NCBI RefSeq assembly: GCF_032460525.1
Contig: NZ_CP135963.1
Location: 3,286,001 to 3,350,000 of the forward strand
Direction: 5' to 3'
Length of the DNA stretch: 64,000 nucleotides
DNA from: Geodermatophilus sp. DSM 44513
GTDB lineage: Bacteria; Actinomycetota; Actinomycetes; Mycobacteriales; Geodermatophilaceae
Positions within the stretch are counted from its first letter, which is position 1. Each line of letters starts with the position of its first letter. A program made the translations under genes and the position numbers. Shown piece by piece: positions 61,638-64,000 of the stretch. The notes under the pieces are model-generated. The model was not told the origin of the DNA, made no database searches, and was given only the letters and a program-made list of their open reading frames with translations.

Positions 61638-61710
61638 TAGCCCCGAAGGGATTCGAACCCTCGCTACCGCCGTGAGAGGGCGGCGTCCTGGGCCGCTAGA
61701 CGACGGGGCC
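61638..61710 (-). tRNA. tRNA-Glu (anticodon CTC)
   Basis: A 73-base cloverleaf. The acceptor GGCCCCG pairs with CGGGGCT (one G-U), followed by discriminator A. The anticodon stem CCGCC/GGCGG holds the loop CTCTCAC, anticodon CTC. The T arm is GAGGG-TTCGAAT-CCCTT. CCA is not encoded. It is the last member of the gltX-CPBP-tRNA-Gln-tRNA-Glu run. Confidence 0.97.
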
Positions 61711-61756
61711 GTACAGGTGGTGCTAAGGACCGCTGCTCCAGGAAACAGCTGCCTCG

Positions 61757-61828
61757 CTGGGGTACCAGGACTCGAACCTAGACTAACGGAACCAGAAACC
61801 GTCGGGCTGCCAATTACCCCATACCCCA
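61757..61828 (-). tRNA. tRNA-Gln (anticodon CTG)
   Basis: A 72-base tRNA. The acceptor TGGGGTA pairs with TACCCCA, followed by discriminator G. The anticodon loop TTCTGGT gives CTG, with a T-T mismatch closing the loop. The T arm is CTAGG-TTCGAGT-CCTGG. No CCA is encoded. Its first 15 bases overlap the end of the upstream CPBP gene on the same strand. A 46-bp spacer separates it from tRNA-Glu. Confidence 0.95.
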
Positions 61829-63076
61829 AGGGCCGTGCTGCGCCTCGCGGCGCCGGTAGAGAGCATACCCGATGCCCGGCGGCGGCCCGGGCACCCCCGG
61901 GGGTGACGGTGCTCGCAGGTCCAGCGCGGCGGTCCGCGTCTGCGGGTGCAGCCGGCCGCGGGAGCGGGCGACCAGCGCGACGTAGCCGCCCATCGCCAGC
62001 AGGTCGACGAGCACCACCAGCACGCCGGCACCGGCCGGGACGGCGTCGGTGGCCACCCCCTCCCCCAGCCCGCCGGCCAGCGCGAAGACCACCACGTTGT
62101 TGACCGCGTGCAGCACGATCGCCGCCTCCAGCCCGCCGGTGAGCCACACGACCGCCGAGGCGGCCAGCCCGAAGGCGAACCGGTCGAGGAAGGTCCACAG
62201 GTCCGGCGGGAGGTGCAGCGCGGAGAACAGCGCGGCGGTGAGCACGGCGGCCACCACCGCACCCGCCCGGGGCCGGCCGACCCACGCGGCGATCGCCTGG
62301 CTCAGGTAGCCGCGGAACACGTACTCCTCGGCGGCGGACTGCAGCGGCGTGGTCAGCAGCACGACGAGCAGCAGCCAGCCGTAGTCCCGTACCGGGCCGG
62401 TGGGCGCCCAGTCCCCTGCCACGACGCTCAGGCCGACGCTGAGCAACAGGCCGGCGACGAGCGTGGGCAGGGTCAGCAGCGTGCAGGGCGCGAGCAGCCG
62501 CCAGCGCAGCCGGGCCAGCACCGACGACGACCAGCCGATCCGCAGGCCGTGCGGCGCCGCCCAGGCCAGCCAGACGCACGGGACGGCGACGATCAGCGAG
62601 ACGTTGGTGACCAGCAGCAGGGTGGGGTCGGTGAGGTCGGTGGGGTCGATGGCCGTCGGGTCGGGGAAGACGCCGGTCGCCAGGCCGGCGATCACCACCA
62701 GCACCGCGGCGACCCCGTAGAAGACGGCGAACAGCAGCAGGCCGAGCACCGGCCGCCACCAGCGCCAGTCCCGCGTGCGCATCACCTGCAGGTACTCGAC
62801 CGGCTCGTCGTGCGGCGGGGTGCCCGGCGGCGGCTGGAGGCCGGAACCCCCGGGCGGCAGCCACGCCGGTGGCTGCGGGCCGGGCTGCCAGCGCAGCAGG
62901 GCCTGCTGCCAGGGGGGCGTCCCGCCGGGCGCGCCGGCGGCCGGCCACGCGGCCACGCCGTGCGCGGCCCCGGGGACGTGCGGCGGCGCGGCATAGCGCC
63001 CGGTCGGCGGCGGACCGGTGTACGGCTCGTCGTCGGCGGTGCTCGGGGCCGGCGGTCCGCCGGGGAGGGGACCCAT
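61814..63076 (-). CDS. CPBP family intramembrane glutamic endopeptidase
   Basis: A 420-residue membrane protease of the CPBP (CAAX protease/Abi) family. A long Pro/Gly-rich cytoplasmic N-terminus (about 95 residues) precedes about eight helices. Active-site motifs are AAEEYVFRGYL (EExxxR), FSALHLPPDLW and VLHAVNNVVVF. Substrates are unknown. The ATG at 63076 overlaps the gltX stop by one base. The stop TAA lies within tRNA-Gln, so the last five codons, stop included, double as tRNA sequence. Confidence 0.88.
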   Translation of the reverse strand: MGPLPGGPPAPSTADDEPYTGPPPTGRYAAPPHVPGAAHGVAAWPAAGAPGGTPPWQQALLRWQPGPQPPAWLPPGGSGLQPPPGTPPHDEPVEYLQVMRTRDWRWWRPVLGLLLFAVFYGVAAVLVVIAGLATGVFPDPTAIDPTDLTDPTLLLVTNVSLIVAVPCVWLAWAAPHGLRIGWSSSVLARLRWRLLAPCTLLTLPTLVAGLLLSVGLSVVAGDWAPTGPVRDYGWLLLVVLLTTPLQSAAEEYVFRGYLSQAIAAWVGRPRAGAVVAAVLTAALFSALHLPPDLWTFLDRFAFGLAASAVVWLTGGLEAAIVLHAVNNVVVFALAGGLGEGVATDAVPAGAGVLVVLVDLLAMGGYVALVARSRGRLHPQTRTAALDLRAPSPPGVPGPPPGIGYALYRRREAQHGPWGMG

Positions 63077-64000
63077 CAGCGCGTGTACGCCTCCCGGGCA
63101 CCCTGCAGGCGGCGGATGGTGCGGTCGCGGCCGAGCAGCTCGAGGGACTCGTACAGCGGCGGGGACACCGTCCGCCCGCTGACCGCGACGCGCACCGGCC
63201 CGAACGCCTGGCGGGGCTTGCGGCCGAGGTCCTCGACGAGGGCCTGCTTGAGCGCGCCCTCGATGTCGGCGGTGGTCCAGGCGGGCAGCTCCCGGAGCGC
63301 GGCGACCGCGGCGTCGAGCACCTCGCCGTCCTCGGGCCGGAGGTTCTTCGCCGCGGCACCGGCGTCGACGTCGACGTCCTCGGTGAACAGGAAGCCGAGC
63401 AGGCCGACGGCGTCGGACAGCACGATCATCCGCTCCTGGGCCAGCGGGGCGATGGCGGCGAGCACCCGCTGCTGCTCGGCCGTGGGCGGGTCGCCGACCA
63501 GCCCGGCCCGGGCGAGGAACGGCGTGACACGCGTGGTGAAGTCCTCGACCGGCAGCGCGCGCAGGTGGGTGGCGTTGATCGCCTCGGCCTTCTTGAGGTC
63601 GAAGCGGGCCGGGTTGGCGCTGACCCGGGTGACGTCGAAGGCCGAGACGAGCTCGGCGGGTGAGAACACGTCGCGGTCGTCGGCGATGGCCCAGCCCAGC
63701 AGCGCCAGGTAGTTGACCAGGCCCTCGGGCAGGAAGCCGCGGTCCCGGTAGACGTCGAAGTCCGACTGCGGGTCGCGCTTGGACAGCTTCTTGTTGCCCT
63801 CGCCGAACACCAGCGGCAGGTGCCCGAACCGCGGCACCCCGGCGGCCACCCCGATGTCGGTCAGCGCCCGGTGCAGGGCGATCTGCCGCGGCGTGGAGGG
63901 CAGCAGGTCCTCCCCGCGCAGCACGTCGGTGACGCCCATCAGCGCGTCGTCCACCGGGTTGGTGAAGGGGTAGAGCGGCGCGCCGGTGGCGCGCACCAGC
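63076..64000 (-). CDS. gltX: Glutamate--tRNA ligase (partial, N-terminus beyond right edge)
   Basis: The C-terminal 300-odd residues of GluRS. The start is outside the window and the frame is open at base 64000. Visible are [20 protein letters not shown], the ATP-binding KMSKS-type loop KKLSKRDP, and the anticodon-binding helical domain from about [15 protein letters not shown] to the end. The downstream neighbours are a CPBP protease, tRNA-Gln and tRNA-Glu. That clustering suits its substrate. Confidence 0.96.
   Translation of the reverse strand, partial: LVRATGAPLYPFTNPVDDALMGVTDVLRGEDLLPSTPRQIALHRALTDIGVAAGVPRFGHLPLVFGEGNKKLSKRDPQSDFDVYRDRGFLPEGLVNYLALLGWAIADDRDVFSPAELVSAFDVTRVSANPARFDLKKAEAINATHLRALPVEDFTTRVTPFLARAGLVGDPPTAEQQRVLAAIAPLAQERMIVLSDAVGLLGFLFTEDVDVDAGAAAKNLRPEDGEVLDAAVAALRELPAWTTADIEGALKQALVEDLGRKPRQAFGPVRVAVSGRTVSPPLYESLELLGRDRTIRRLQGAREAYTR

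Overview
The window is about 75% G+C DNA from an actinobacterium. Many genes start with GTG, and neighbours often overlap by four bases (GTGA). Gene order closely follows the mycobacterial blocks lepB-rplS-trmD-rimM-rpsP, ffh, glnD-glnB-amt-ftsY-smc, rnc-sepIVA, coaD-rsmD-recG, thiL-ddl-gpsA-fbiD-ppk1-mutT1-leuDC and gltX. Codon use and several repeats suggest a Geodermatophilaceae-like genome (Blastococcus, Geodermatophilus or Modestobacter). That family placement is inference from memory, not a search result. No rRNA, CRISPR array, transposase or phage gene is visible.

Layout. 1-8.8 kb holds translation and protein export genes on the minus strand: signal peptidase (cut by the left edge), L19, a Nudix enzyme, TrmD, RimM, a KH protein, S16, ProRS, an amidohydrolase and Ffh. 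9-11.3 kb holds a winged-helix gene divergent from a USP-like gene and an eRF1-like (baeRF/Balon-type) ribosome hibernation candidate. 11.4-15.6 kb is the nitrogen-control set glnD, glnB and amtB, with a possible GlnR box. 15.9-24.5 kb has a nickel/cobalt permease, a PAS-GAF-SpoIIE phosphatase, a PLP lyase, FtsY, a PhoD-like phosphatase and an EEP hydrolase. 24.5-27.7 kb has a VapBC-type pair and a GH65 phosphorylase. 27.8-40.2 kb runs from SMC through acylphosphatase, MutM, RNase III, L32, DUF177, SepIVA-like, CoaD, RsmD and RecG to a DAK2/FakA-like protein. 40.4-46.6 kb has L28, a broken AbiEi/DUF559 gene between two copies of a palindromic repeat, a cytidylate-kinase-like gene, GNAT, ThiL, a stand-alone Lrp sensor domain, DUF3515, a lipoprotein and Ddl. 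46.7-57.2 kb has a phosphatidylcholine-synthase-like enzyme, a gamma-lyase, GpsA, PlsC, FbiD/CofC, PPK1, MutT1, LeuDC and a divergent NdgR-type regulator. 57.2-61.5 kb is a galactose operon (galT, galK, SSS symporter, small membrane protein). 61.6-64 kb holds tRNA-Glu, tRNA-Gln, a CPBP membrane protease and the 3' two-thirds of gltX.

Most striking structures. First, a family of about 60-bp palindromic elements has six recognisable copies whose outer stems differ but stay complementary. Five sit exactly at minus-strand stop codons, where the element begins with the TGA itself, so they look like terminators that also supply the stop. The sixth lies in the opposite orientation inside the acylphosphatase gene. 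There it replaces, in frame, the segment expected to carry the catalytic Arg and Asn. Second, two copies of a different 58-bp palindrome flank a DUF559-type gene that carries a single in-frame amber codon.
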